64,000 bases of DNA, taken from assembly GCA_022846095.1 (NCBI GenBank), contig AP025583.1, positions 1,612,001 to 1,676,000 of the forward strand, in the 5' to 3' direction. This DNA comes from Oscillospiraceae bacterium (GTDB taxonomy: Bacteria; Bacillota; Clostridia; Oscillospirales; Oscillospiraceae). A program made the position numbers and the translations under genes. A model generated the notes under the pieces. It was given only the letters and a program-made list of their open reading frames with translations. It did not search any database and was not told where the DNA came from. Positions 8,921 to 16,505 of this stretch are shown one piece after another; the stretch's first letter is position 1; each line of letters opens with the position of its first letter.

Positions 8921-9883
8921 ATGCAAAATGAAAGCCAACGGAGAATAATTACTTTGCTGCACCTTCTTCTGGAGCAAACGGACGAACGCCATTATGTGAC
9001 CGGTGCGGACATCCTTCGCTTTTGGGAGGCCCACGACATCCATGCCAGCCGGAAAAACGTCTACAGCGATATCCAACTGCTCGTGGATTCCGGTGTGGAC
9101 ATCATCTGCATCAAAAGCACGCAGAACCGCTACTTCATCGGCTCCCGGCTGTTGGAGCTGCCGGAACTGAAACTGCTGGTGGACGCCGTGGAGTCCTCCC
9201 ATCTCATCACGGAGAAGAAGAGTGCCGCCCTCATCGAGAAGTTGGGCCATCTCACCAGCCGGTACAACGCCGCGCTCCTGAACCGCCCTGTCTACATGGA
9301 GGGCACAGCCAAGCCGGACAACGAGGCTGTGTACTACGCCATCGACGCCATCCAGACGGCGATCCACGAACAGCGGGCCATCTCCTTCCAGTATTTCGAG
9401 TATACGCCGAAAAAAGAAAAGGTCCTGAAACACAAGGGGTACCGCTATGGCTTCAGCCCCTACGCCCTCATCTGGAACCGGGATTTCTACTACGCCGTGG
9501 GCTGGTCGGAAAAGCACAGGAAACTGGCCCAGTTCCGTGTGGACCGCATGACAGCCATTCAGGAGTCGGACGCCCCCTACATAGCAGACCCGTCCTTCGA
9601 TCCGGCATCCTATCTCCGGGAGGTCTTTGGCATGTACCATGACGCGCCCCGGCGGGTGACGCTGCTGTGTGAAAACCGCACCATGCGGAGCGTCATAGAC
9701 CACTTTGGGGAGGATGTGGCCACAGAGGTGGTGGACGCCAAACACTTCCGGGCCACCGTGGATGTGGCGCCCACCCCGCCGTTCTTTTCCTGGGTGTTCA
9801 CCTTCGGCGGCGCTATCCGCATCGAGGAGCCTGCGGAGGTACTGGAGAAGATGCGGGACATGGCCGCATGGCTGCATACATAA
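8921..9883 (+). CDS. WYL-domain transcriptional regulator
   Basis: A 320-residue protein. The N-terminal winged helix-turn-helix (residues ~8-75, with ITLLHLLLEQTDE and SRKNVYSDIQLL) is followed by a WYL sensor domain (~140-215, SPYALIWNRDFYYAVGW, the degenerate WYL signature). A C-terminal extension resembles the YafY/DeoR-like WYL family. These proteins act as ligand-responsive repressors or activators. It lies 24 nt after the ECF fusion gene with RBS GAGAGGAACG, so it probably belongs to the same transcript and may control this locus or the neighbouring element. Its ligand is unknown. Confidence 0.85.
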   Translation: MQNESQRRIITLLHLLLEQTDERHYVTGADILRFWEAHDIHASRKNVYSDIQLLVDSGVDIICIKSTQNRYFIGSRLLELPELKLLVDAVESSHLITEKKSAALIEKLGHLTSRYNAALLNRPVYMEGTAKPDNEAVYYAIDAIQTAIHEQRAISFQYFEYTPKKEKVLKHKGYRYGFSPYALIWNRDFYYAVGWSEKHRKLAQFRVDRMTAIQESDAPYIADPSFDPASYLREVFGMYHDAPRRVTLLCENRTMRSVIDHFGEDVATEVVDAKHFRATVDVAPTPPFFSWVFTFGGAIRIEEPAEVLEKMRDMAAWLHT

Positions 9884-9889
9884 AAACAA

Positions 9890-9925
9890 GAGGGATCTGT
9901 CCAGGGAAGGCCGGGCAGATCCCTC
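9890..9925 (+). terminator. Terminator after the WYL gene
   Basis: A perfect 10-bp stem (9890-9899 with 9916-9925) with a 16-nt loop lies 6 nt after the WYL stop and is followed by TCACCTTT. It ends the + strand operon. Confidence 0.65.
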
Positions 9926-9947
9926 TCACCTTTATGAGGCAGGAGAA

Positions 9948-9990
9948 CCTCTGCGGGGGATGTATCCCCGCAGAGGCCCTTCCCGATTTT
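9948..9990. terminator. Second hairpin between convergent genes
   Basis: An 11-bp stem (9948-9958 with 9966-9976) is followed on the + strand by a CCCTTCCCGATTTT tail. It separates the + strand corrinoid operon from the end of the - strand conjugation operon and may serve both directions. Confidence 0.55.
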
Positions 9991-12079
9991 AGTCCGAAAA
10001 GTATACCGGCCTGCCAATGGATGTAAAGCCCTCGATGCCGGTGATCACCACATTGTTGTATCCGCTGGCGCAGTGGATGATGAGCAGATTGCCGCTCTCG
10101 TCCCTGCCGCCTACAATGCCCACATGGGAGTCCTCTGGATAGAATACCAGATCGCCGGGCAGCGCCTCGTCCCAAGCGATGGTGGTGCAGTAACTGTGCT
10201 GTGCGGCCGCTCCGCCGCCGTGGCCGATGATGTACTCGCCGCCTGTGGCATTATAGAATACCCAATCAACGTACCCTGAGCAATCCATCCCGTAGGGCCG
10301 GTAGGTGCCGGAACTGGAGCTGCCGGGGGCCGTGACCTGCATGGTGGTCCCCCAGCGGGAGTCCCAGCCGAGGACAAGGCTTTTGCCGCCCCAGAAGTAA
10401 TTGACCTTACCCACCAGCTGGCAGGCGGTTTCTATGATCTCCCGGCGCTCGGCGCTCAGGTCCGCCGGCAACGAGGCAAGCAGTTCCTTGGCGTCGGCCT
10501 CCGTCACAGCCAGATTCCCAATGGCCCCGCCCAGAAGGTCGAGATTCTCCAACAGATCGTCCAGCATGTCGTTCTGCTCATCGGTAAAGGCGTAGTGCTC
10601 CCGCATCTCGTCCACGGTCTTTCCCGTGACGGAGATCGTCAGGATGGTTTCCGTCCAGCTGTCGTCCTCGCCGTCATCCGGGTCGCTGTCCGGGTGGTCT
10701 ATGGTTTCCACCTCGGAGGATAGGACGGTCATAGCCCAGAACACCTCCTTCAGCCGTGCTACCCGGTCGGCGTCCAGGGTGACCACATCGACGCCGTCAT
10801 TGGTCCCCGCGGTTTTCACCGCAAACACCGCCACGATCTCCCGCCAGTCCGGTGGGGCACCGTCTATGATGATCTGGTCGTAGTCCCCGGCCTGCAGTTC
10901 CTCCAGCTTGTCGGCATATTCCACATTGACCTGGGCGATGGCTGTACTGAGCGCCACGGAACTGCTGTCTGCAGGTTCGTTGGCGAACAGGATACCGAAG
11001 GGCGAGGCGATGAGCATGCCGATCAGGCAGATGAACACCAGCAGGGCGAGGACAACGGAACCGCCGGCGGCCGCCGCGGCGATCAGGCCCCTTGCCGCCG
11101 CGAGGATGGCCCGCAGGGCGTTCCCCGCTTTGGCGGCGGCCTTTTTCGCCGCACTGCCGGCCTGCTTTGCCGCCTGGCGGGACATAACCGTCTGCTGTGC
11201 CGCACGGGCTGCTTTGGCGCTCTGGGCGGCACGAGCGGCCCCACGCCCCGCCTGGGCGGCGGTTCTCCCGGCATGGTCCGCTGTCTTTACCGCCTGCCTG
11301 GGGGCGCCGGCAGCCGGCTTTGCGCGGCGTACCGCCCGGTTCCGGCCAGCCTCCTTTATGGCAGGCGTTCTGCGTTTCCCTTTTGGCAGCGGGCCGGTAT
11401 CCTGGGCAGGCTCCGCCTTTGGCCGCATGGGCGATACGGTCCCGTCCTGCCTGCCCCCATTCCCAAGCGCAGTTCTGCCGGAGGGCCGGGAATCTCCCAC
11501 AGGCTGAGCAGACTCCTGCCCACCGCCTGCCGGGTGCCGCATCTGCTCGGCTTTGGCTTGCGCGGACTTCTGCGCCGCCTGCCGTCCGCGCTCCCGGATG
11601 AAGGGATGCTGGCCCTGGGTGCGCTCCGGGGTCAGGCCAGACGCCGGCGTTAACGGCTGGGCGCGCAGGTATGTGTCCTTGGTCTTGATCCGCTGCCCGG
11701 CGTTACCGGCTGGTTCCGCCGGCCGGCCTGCCGCCGCGGTGTTGACACGGCTTTCCTGCCCCCGTGTACGAACCTCCGGCACGGGATCCCCGGCTGCGGG
11801 ATCTGCGGGGCTGCCGCCGCGGGAGTCATGCTTTTTCCGTTTCTCCTTGATGAGCTTTTCCGCGCCGCGCTCCATGCGGCGCATACCGCCTGCGGCGGCG
11901 TCCTCGATTTGGTCGCCGCCGTAGTCATCCCGCCGCCCCTGCTGGGCGGCGTCCCGGAGCTGCGTCCGCAGTCGGTCCGATCCGTCCTCCAGGCCGCGAT
12001 GGACCAGTTCCTTCGGCGCGGCCTTTATCTTCTCCCGGACGGAGGCCACAGTATGGGGTTTTTCCTTGATCTTATCCAT
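9989..12079 (-). CDS. Conjugation-associated NlpC/P60 cell-wall hydrolase
   Basis: A 696-residue protein. Residues 1-320 are charged, Ala/Arg/Gln-rich and low in complexity. A hydrophobic helix (~335-365, AAGGSVVLALLVFICLIGML) anchors it. The C-terminal ~150 residues are an NlpC/P60 peptidase with catalytic Cys in YGMDCSGYVDW and His in DSHVGIVGG. In Gram-positive type IV secretion this is the VirB1-like peptidoglycan hydrolase that opens the wall for the channel. It is the last gene of the transfer operon, immediately after the VirB4 gene. The long basic cytoplasmic region is typical of ICE-borne members. Confidence 0.88.
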   Translation of the reverse strand: MDKIKEKPHTVASVREKIKAAPKELVHRGLEDGSDRLRTQLRDAAQQGRRDDYGGDQIEDAAAGGMRRMERGAEKLIKEKRKKHDSRGGSPADPAAGDPVPEVRTRGQESRVNTAAAGRPAEPAGNAGQRIKTKDTYLRAQPLTPASGLTPERTQGQHPFIRERGRQAAQKSAQAKAEQMRHPAGGGQESAQPVGDSRPSGRTALGNGGRQDGTVSPMRPKAEPAQDTGPLPKGKRRTPAIKEAGRNRAVRRAKPAAGAPRQAVKTADHAGRTAAQAGRGAARAAQSAKAARAAQQTVMSRQAAKQAGSAAKKAAAKAGNALRAILAAARGLIAAAAAGGSVVLALLVFICLIGMLIASPFGILFANEPADSSSVALSTAIAQVNVEYADKLEELQAGDYDQIIIDGAPPDWREIVAVFAVKTAGTNDGVDVVTLDADRVARLKEVFWAMTVLSSEVETIDHPDSDPDDGEDDSWTETILTISVTGKTVDEMREHYAFTDEQNDMLDDLLENLDLLGGAIGNLAVTEADAKELLASLPADLSAERREIIETACQLVGKVNYFWGGKSLVLGWDSRWGTTMQVTAPGSSSSGTYRPYGMDCSGYVDWVFYNATGGEYIIGHGGGAAAQHSYCTTIAWDEALPGDLVFYPEDSHVGIVGGRDESGNLLIIHCASGYNNVVITGIEGFTSIGRPVYFSD

Positions 12080-12109
12080 CCGGCCGCCTCCCCATGAAAG
12101 CGGGCCGCA

Positions 12110-14488
12110 TTACGCGGCCCGCCCCGGCGCATGGCTGCCGTCCGTGTCGGAGGGCCTGGTGGTCATCAGGCGGTACAGCCGGTTTTTGGGGAAGTTGTCC
12201 ATAAAGGGCACGATGGCACTGCCGCACTTGATGAGGCCGCGGCCGGAGTCCACATTGGTGATGTAGGAGAGCTGGTTGTCCGAGATGTTCAGCAGCCTGG
12301 CCAGCTCCGTCCGGTCCGTCGCCGCCTGGTTGAGCATGACGAGGAACTCGCTGTTGGCCAGCATGGTCCGGGCGGTGTGGGACTGGAGCAGGTCGTCCAC
12401 ATTCTGTGTGATGCCGGTGCAGCAGGCCCGATACTTACGGACACGTTTCCAGAGGGTGAACAGGAAGTTTGCGCTGTACTCGTGCTGAAACAGCAGGTAA
12501 ATTTCGTCGATGTAGATCCAGGTATTCCGCCCCTGCTGGCGGTTGCGGATGATGCGGTTGAAGATGCTGTCCAGCACCACCAGCATGCCCACGGGCAGGA
12601 GCTGGCGGCCCAGATCCCGGATGTCATAACAGAGGATGCGGGAATTGGTGTCCACATTGGTGGGTTTGGCGAAGGTGTTCAGGCTGCCCTCGGTGAACAG
12701 TTCAATAGCCAGCGCCACATCCCGCGCTTCCGGCTCCGGCTGGCGGAGCAGTTCGGCGTGGAAGTCCTGCAGGGTAGGTACAGTGCCCTTATAATCACTG
12801 CGGATGTAGTCCCGGTAGCACTGAGCGGCACAGCGGTCGATGATGGACTTCTCTTTTGCGGAGAGTTTCCCAGATCCCATAAGTTGCTCACACAGAGACA
12901 GCAGAAACTCGGACTTCAGCACCACCGGGTTCTCCCCGTCGCCGTAGCCCTGCTCCATGTCCATGGCGTTGATGTGGTTGGGCGAGGTGGCAGACACCTC
13001 GATGACCTCGCCGCCTAAGCCCTCGATGAGCGGCCGGTATTCGGATTCTGGGTCGATGACAATGATGTCATCCGGCAGGCCGCCTGCGCCGTTCTCCGCT
13101 GCCAGGGCCAGCCCCACCATCTCGCGCTTGGCGGTGAAGGACTTGCCGGAGCCGGACACGCCGAGGACAAAGCCGTTGGCGTTGAGCAGTTCCCAGCGGT
13201 TGGCGAGGATGAGGTTCTTGCTGATGACATTCTGCCCGTAGTACACGCCGCCCTGATGGCGGATCTCCTGGGCCTTGAAGGGCATGAGGACAGCCAGCGC
13301 CTCGGTGGTAAGGGTGCGGAGGGCATCGATGCGGCGCAGGCCCAAGGGTAGCGCCGTCACCAGCCCCTCCGCCTGCTGCCAGTTGAGGGTGGAGAGCTGG
13401 CACAGGTGCTTGCGGGCAATGGACTGGAGGGTTTCCGTGTCGCTGTCCAGTTCCTCCTTGGTGTCTGCCAGATGCACCAGCGTCACCACGGCGAACATCA
13501 TGCGCTGGTCGCGGGTAGTGAGATCGTCCAGCATCTCGCGGGTTTCCTTGCGCTGCTGTTCAAGGTCATACGGGACAACGGCGGAGAAGTTGTTGTTGCT
13601 GTTCTGCCGGCGCTGCCAGTTGGTCACATTGGTTTCCACGCCCAGCAGCCGGTTCTGCATCTCCCGCACCGCCTCGTCCGTGGGGACGGGGATCACGTCG
13701 ATGGACAGCATGAGCGTCCGGTTCAGCTCCGTCAACTCATTGATCATGGAGTCCTTGATGTAGGAGGCGTACTCCTTGAGGAACAGGACCCGTCCGAACT
13801 TATCACCCATGACAAAGTGGTCCTTCTTGAACTCCATGCTGTCCGGGCAGATGGCGTCCTTATAGGAGGCCCCCTTCCGCATGCCGTCCTTGAGGTCAAA
13901 GTGAAATTCGGTTTCCTCACCTACCCGGTAGAAGTCATGGAGGATCCGCAGACGTTCGATGGCGTCCAGTTCCTCGCTGCGGGAGTCCAATTTGTTGAGC
14001 CGGCTGGTAATGTCATTGGTAACACGGTCAAAGAAGGTCTTGGCCTCATCCACATTTTTCTTGTGGGTGGAGACGGTAATGTACCGCTCCTGCACCACGC
14101 TGTTGGATGCGTCGGTGACCTTGTCCGTGAGCATGGTGTTGTATTCGGCCCGGTATCCGTCCAGAAAATCCCCACGGGGCGGAAGTAGGATGGTTTCCTC
14201 AAAGTTCTGGCGGTTGAGCCGCTTGTTGTTGATGGTGATCTTGGTGGTGGAGCCAGTGTCCAGCGCATTGAGCAATTCGGAATAATTCAGGAACATGGCC
14301 GTCTTGTCCTCTTTGGAGGCGATGGCGTAGTTGATATCCGAAAAGCGGATGCACTTGGAGAACTTACTCCCAAACTGAAAAATCCCATCCGGCCAGATGC
14401 GGCGGATGGGGATGGTGTCCTGTACAGATCTTGGTACGGTAAATTGTTCCTTGTCCTGCCTCAATGTATTTTGCAGGGTTTTAATCAA
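12110..14488 (-). CDS. VirB4/TraE-family conjugation ATPase
   Basis: A 792-residue protein with an N-terminal VirB4 region and a C-terminal ATPase. Walker A is LGVSGSGKSFTAK (~residue 435) and Walker B is TWIYIDEIYLLF. It powers assembly of, or substrate transfer through, the type IV channel at the inner face of the membrane. It starts at TTG 14488, overlapping the PrgI stop. It sits directly between PrgI and the NlpC/P60 gene, as in Tn1549/CD1110-type elements. Length matches the family. Confidence 0.93.
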   Translation of the reverse strand: MIKTLQNTLRQDKEQFTVPRSVQDTIPIRRIWPDGIFQFGSKFSKCIRFSDINYAIASKEDKTAMFLNYSELLNALDTGSTTKITINNKRLNRQNFEETILLPPRGDFLDGYRAEYNTMLTDKVTDASNSVVQERYITVSTHKKNVDEAKTFFDRVTNDITSRLNKLDSRSEELDAIERLRILHDFYRVGEETEFHFDLKDGMRKGASYKDAICPDSMEFKKDHFVMGDKFGRVLFLKEYASYIKDSMINELTELNRTLMLSIDVIPVPTDEAVREMQNRLLGVETNVTNWQRRQNSNNNFSAVVPYDLEQQRKETREMLDDLTTRDQRMMFAVVTLVHLADTKEELDSDTETLQSIARKHLCQLSTLNWQQAEGLVTALPLGLRRIDALRTLTTEALAVLMPFKAQEIRHQGGVYYGQNVISKNLILANRWELLNANGFVLGVSGSGKSFTAKREMVGLALAAENGAGGLPDDIIVIDPESEYRPLIEGLGGEVIEVSATSPNHINAMDMEQGYGDGENPVVLKSEFLLSLCEQLMGSGKLSAKEKSIIDRCAAQCYRDYIRSDYKGTVPTLQDFHAELLRQPEPEARDVALAIELFTEGSLNTFAKPTNVDTNSRILCYDIRDLGRQLLPVGMLVVLDSIFNRIIRNRQQGRNTWIYIDEIYLLFQHEYSANFLFTLWKRVRKYRACCTGITQNVDDLLQSHTARTMLANSEFLVMLNQAATDRTELARLLNISDNQLSYITNVDSGRGLIKCGSAIVPFMDNFPKNRLYRLMTTRPSDTDGSHAPGRAA

Positions 14489-14834
14489 TCTTCAGGGCCT
14501 CCTTCATACTCGAACGCTCCATGAGTTTCGCGTACAGATTGTCCGATTTGAAGACGAGCCGGTGAGGATATATAAATTCCGTGCGGATATAAGCAAGTAG
14601 AAACCGCTCCAGCGTCATGCCATTGTACTGGAAAAAACCGCCGAGAGCGAACGGGAAAGCGCACAGGACGCAGACCCATCCGATCTCGGCGGTCGCCAGC
14701 ACGGAGCGCAGGCCAAAATACACGCCTACGGCAACGGCGACGGCCAGCAGCGCGAAGATGAGCTGGCGGAGCGACAGCCCGAAAAACAGGCTCTCCTGAT
14801 AGTTTCGGACCTCTTTGTTGATGCGTACCTCGAT
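14481..14834 (-). CDS. PrgI-family conjugation membrane protein, apparent ATC start
   Basis: A 117-residue protein with two adjacent hydrophobic segments (LRQLIFALLAVAVAVG and IGWVCVLCAFPFALGGF). The N-terminus EVRINKEVRNYQESLFFG is a good PrgI match, and PrgI precedes VirB4 in these elements. The first ATG/GTG/TTG codon in frame is GTG 14723, which would delete the conserved N-terminus and half of the first helix. A stop lies three codons upstream of ATC 14834, and GGAGG precedes that ATC by about 10 nt. The start is therefore probably ATC, one base away from ATG. Confidence 0.75.
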   Translation of the reverse strand: MEVRINKEVRNYQESLFFGLSLRQLIFALLAVAVAVGVYFGLRSVLATAEIGWVCVLCAFPFALGGFFQYNGMTLERFLLAYIRTEFIYPHRLVFKSDNLYAKLMERSSMKEALKID

Positions 14835-14941
14835 TGGATTTCACCTCCGTTTCCGTTCCTGGACTTTTGGCAGACAGGAGTTGCCATGTCCGCCGGGGTA
14901 TGCTAACATCAAAGTGAAAAAATAGCGAGAGGGGTGTACCC
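14835..14941. promoter_or_regulatory. Divergent intergenic region
   Basis: The 107 bp separate the - strand PrgI gene from a + strand small membrane protein gene. The PrgI ribosome site (CCTCC on the + strand, 14844-14848) and GCGAGAGGGG before ATG 14942 can be seen. A + strand promoter must lie here or in the PrgI gene, but no clear -35/-10 pair is visible. Confidence 0.4.
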
Positions 14942-15286
14942 ATGTTATATGCATATATTTTCCTGGGAGCCGGGATCCTGATCCTGTCCATCCTGTTCCG
15001 CCTGGCCGCGGTGTTCCGTCTGACCATCCCGCTGCTGTACGCGCTGGTGGTACCGACGCTGCTGAGCGACTGGTACTACGCCCACTACACGCTGGCCAAT
15101 GTAATATGGTACGTCCTGCTGGCAGTGACGGTTCTGTCCTGGGTGTACTCCCTGGTGCGGAAAATCTCCGCCATCATGGAGCGGCGCCGGCGCGAGAAAG
15201 AAAAAGAGGAAATTTTGATCCAGCGGGTGCGCGAGGCCGGCCGCAACGGCGGCGGTATCGTCCATATCGATGACCTGCAGGATTAA
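14942..15286 (+). CDS. Small membrane protein encoded against the transfer operon
   Basis: A 114-residue protein with three predicted membrane helices (LYAYIFLGAGILILSILF, IPLLYALVVPTLLSDWY and IWYVLLAVTVLSWVYSL) and a charged C-terminal tail ending DDLQD. A GAGAGGGG site precedes the ATG. It is the only + strand gene inside the - strand transfer operon, between PrgI and VirB6, and overlaps the VirB6 end by 4 bp. Its composition looks like a real membrane protein rather than an antisense shadow. Independent expression of a small membrane protein fits entry exclusion or immunity, but that is only inference. Confidence 0.65.
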   Translation: MLYAYIFLGAGILILSILFRLAAVFRLTIPLLYALVVPTLLSDWYYAHYTLANVIWYVLLAVTVLSWVYSLVRKISAIMERRRREKEKEEILIQRVREAGRNGGGIVHIDDLQD

Positions 15287-16128
15287 CCAAGGCCCATCAG
15301 CTCCCGCACCAGACGGTCGCTCATCTTGATAGCGCCCACCAGGACCAGCATGTTGAAAATCAACTCCCCGATATAGTTCCAAACGATAGTAGCGGCAGCC
15401 ATTGTGTCATCCGCGATGGCTGGCGGCGCCGCGGCAAACTGGGAAAAGATAATACAGGCCAAAACGATCATACAGCCCTCCAGGCAGATGGCGGCGTAGC
15501 TCTTGATAAAAGCCACGCCGATGCTGCTGGAGGGCTGTCCCGCGAAACTGGCCAGCGGGATGGGTGCGATGGCCGACGCCATGTAGAGTTTGAAAAAGCG
15601 GGAATACACGGTGAGGATCATCACCAGCGAGAGGACCCAGATAAACAGGGATCCCAGGAGCGTCACCGCCCACAGCGGGATACTCTCCAGAAAGCCCACG
15701 TCCTCGATGATGGCCACCATCTCATCCGGCAGTGCCGTGTCGGACATGGCCGTGAGGCCGGAGGCATCCATGATGGTGGACACCGCCCCCTGAGCGATGC
15801 TGAACAGGGCCATCATCAGTTCCAGACCGTAGGTGACGGCCCCCTGCGCCAGCGCGAACCGCACAAAGGTCTTGACCGCCACCTCCGGGCGCTTGAGTTC
15901 CGTAAAGCTGCCGCAGGTCTTGACCACGCCGGCCACGAAAAACAGCACCAGCAGGGCGTAGCCGATGGCTCTCAGCGCGTCATGGATATTGAGAATGACG
16001 TCCCAGATCCCGCCGCCTTTGAATTCTTCCGGCGACGTGGAGATGAGCGTCCAGATCTCGGTGAGCTTGTCGTTCCAGGTAGCAAGGGCTGAGTTTAGAT
16101 TGTCAACGATCCAGTTTCCACTTCCCAT
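15283..16128 (-). CDS. VirB6/TrbL-like conjugation membrane protein
   Basis: A 281-residue protein with about six membrane segments, including YALLVLFFVAGVVKTCG, PLWAVTLLGSLFIWVLSLVMI and CLEGCMIVLACIIFSQF. The N-terminus WIVDNLNSALATWNDKL is typical of the CD1109-like membrane component of clostridial ICEs. It would form the inner-membrane platform of the channel. GGAGGTGATGCAC provides the RBS. Order is Maff2, VirB6, PrgI, VirB4, as in Tn1549 relatives. Confidence 0.88.
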   Translation of the reverse strand: MGSGNWIVDNLNSALATWNDKLTEIWTLISTSPEEFKGGGIWDVILNIHDALRAIGYALLVLFFVAGVVKTCGSFTELKRPEVAVKTFVRFALAQGAVTYGLELMMALFSIAQGAVSTIMDASGLTAMSDTALPDEMVAIIEDVGFLESIPLWAVTLLGSLFIWVLSLVMILTVYSRFFKLYMASAIAPIPLASFAGQPSSSIGVAFIKSYAAICLEGCMIVLACIIFSQFAAAPPAIADDTMAAATIVWNYIGELIFNMLVLVGAIKMSDRLVRELMGLG

Positions 16129-16193
16129 TGTGCATCACCTCCGTGTGGGAAGGGTGCGGGAGGACGCCACGTGCGCCCTCCCGCTTTGCCCAC

Positions 16194-16505
16194 TCAGCCG
16201 GTGATGAGGGTGAGGATCTCCTTGGTAAATGTGATCACAATGCCGCCAGCGATGGTGAGCATGCCGTTGGCGCGCTGGGAGGGGTCGTGGCTCTTGAGGG
16301 ACAGGCCCAGCTGGAGGACGCCGAAACCCAGCAGGATGAGGCCGATGGCCCGGATGAGGGAAAAGATGAAGTCGCTCAGATTCGTCACAACCGCCAGTGG
16401 GTCGTCCGCCGCGAAGGCGGGGCAGACGGTCATGACGGCGACCAGCACAAAGCAGGAAAGCATTGTGTAAATGCGCTTGACCCGCTTTTCAAATAGATGG
16501 TTCAT
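16194..16505 (-). CDS. Maff2-family mobile element membrane protein
   Basis: A 103-residue protein. A signal-like first helix (TMLSCFVLVAVMTVCPAFA) ends in an AxA site, followed by two hydrophobic segments (FSLIRAIGLILLGFGVLQLG and LTIAGGIVITFTKEIL). This is the Maff2 family found between VirD4 and VirB6 in Firmicutes conjugative elements. Size and topology resemble VirB2 pilins, so a pilin or channel-subunit role is plausible but unproved. It overlaps the VirD4 stop by 4 bp (ATGA). Confidence 0.85.
   Translation of the reverse strand: MNHLFEKRVKRIYTMLSCFVLVAVMTVCPAFAADDPLAVVTNLSDFIFSLIRAIGLILLGFGVLQLGLSLKSHDPSQRANGMLTIAGGIVITFTKEILTLITG

Noticed and set aside
6947-9889. 980-codon ORF antisense to the ECF fusion and WYL genes
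   Set aside because: It covers two well-supported genes in reverse, is His/Gly/Leu/Gln-rich without motifs, and reflects GC-rich third codon positions.
14485-15027. 180-codon frame overlapping PrgI
   Set aside because: It is in a different frame from the conserved PrgI sequence and reads as a basic, Pro/Arg-rich shadow.
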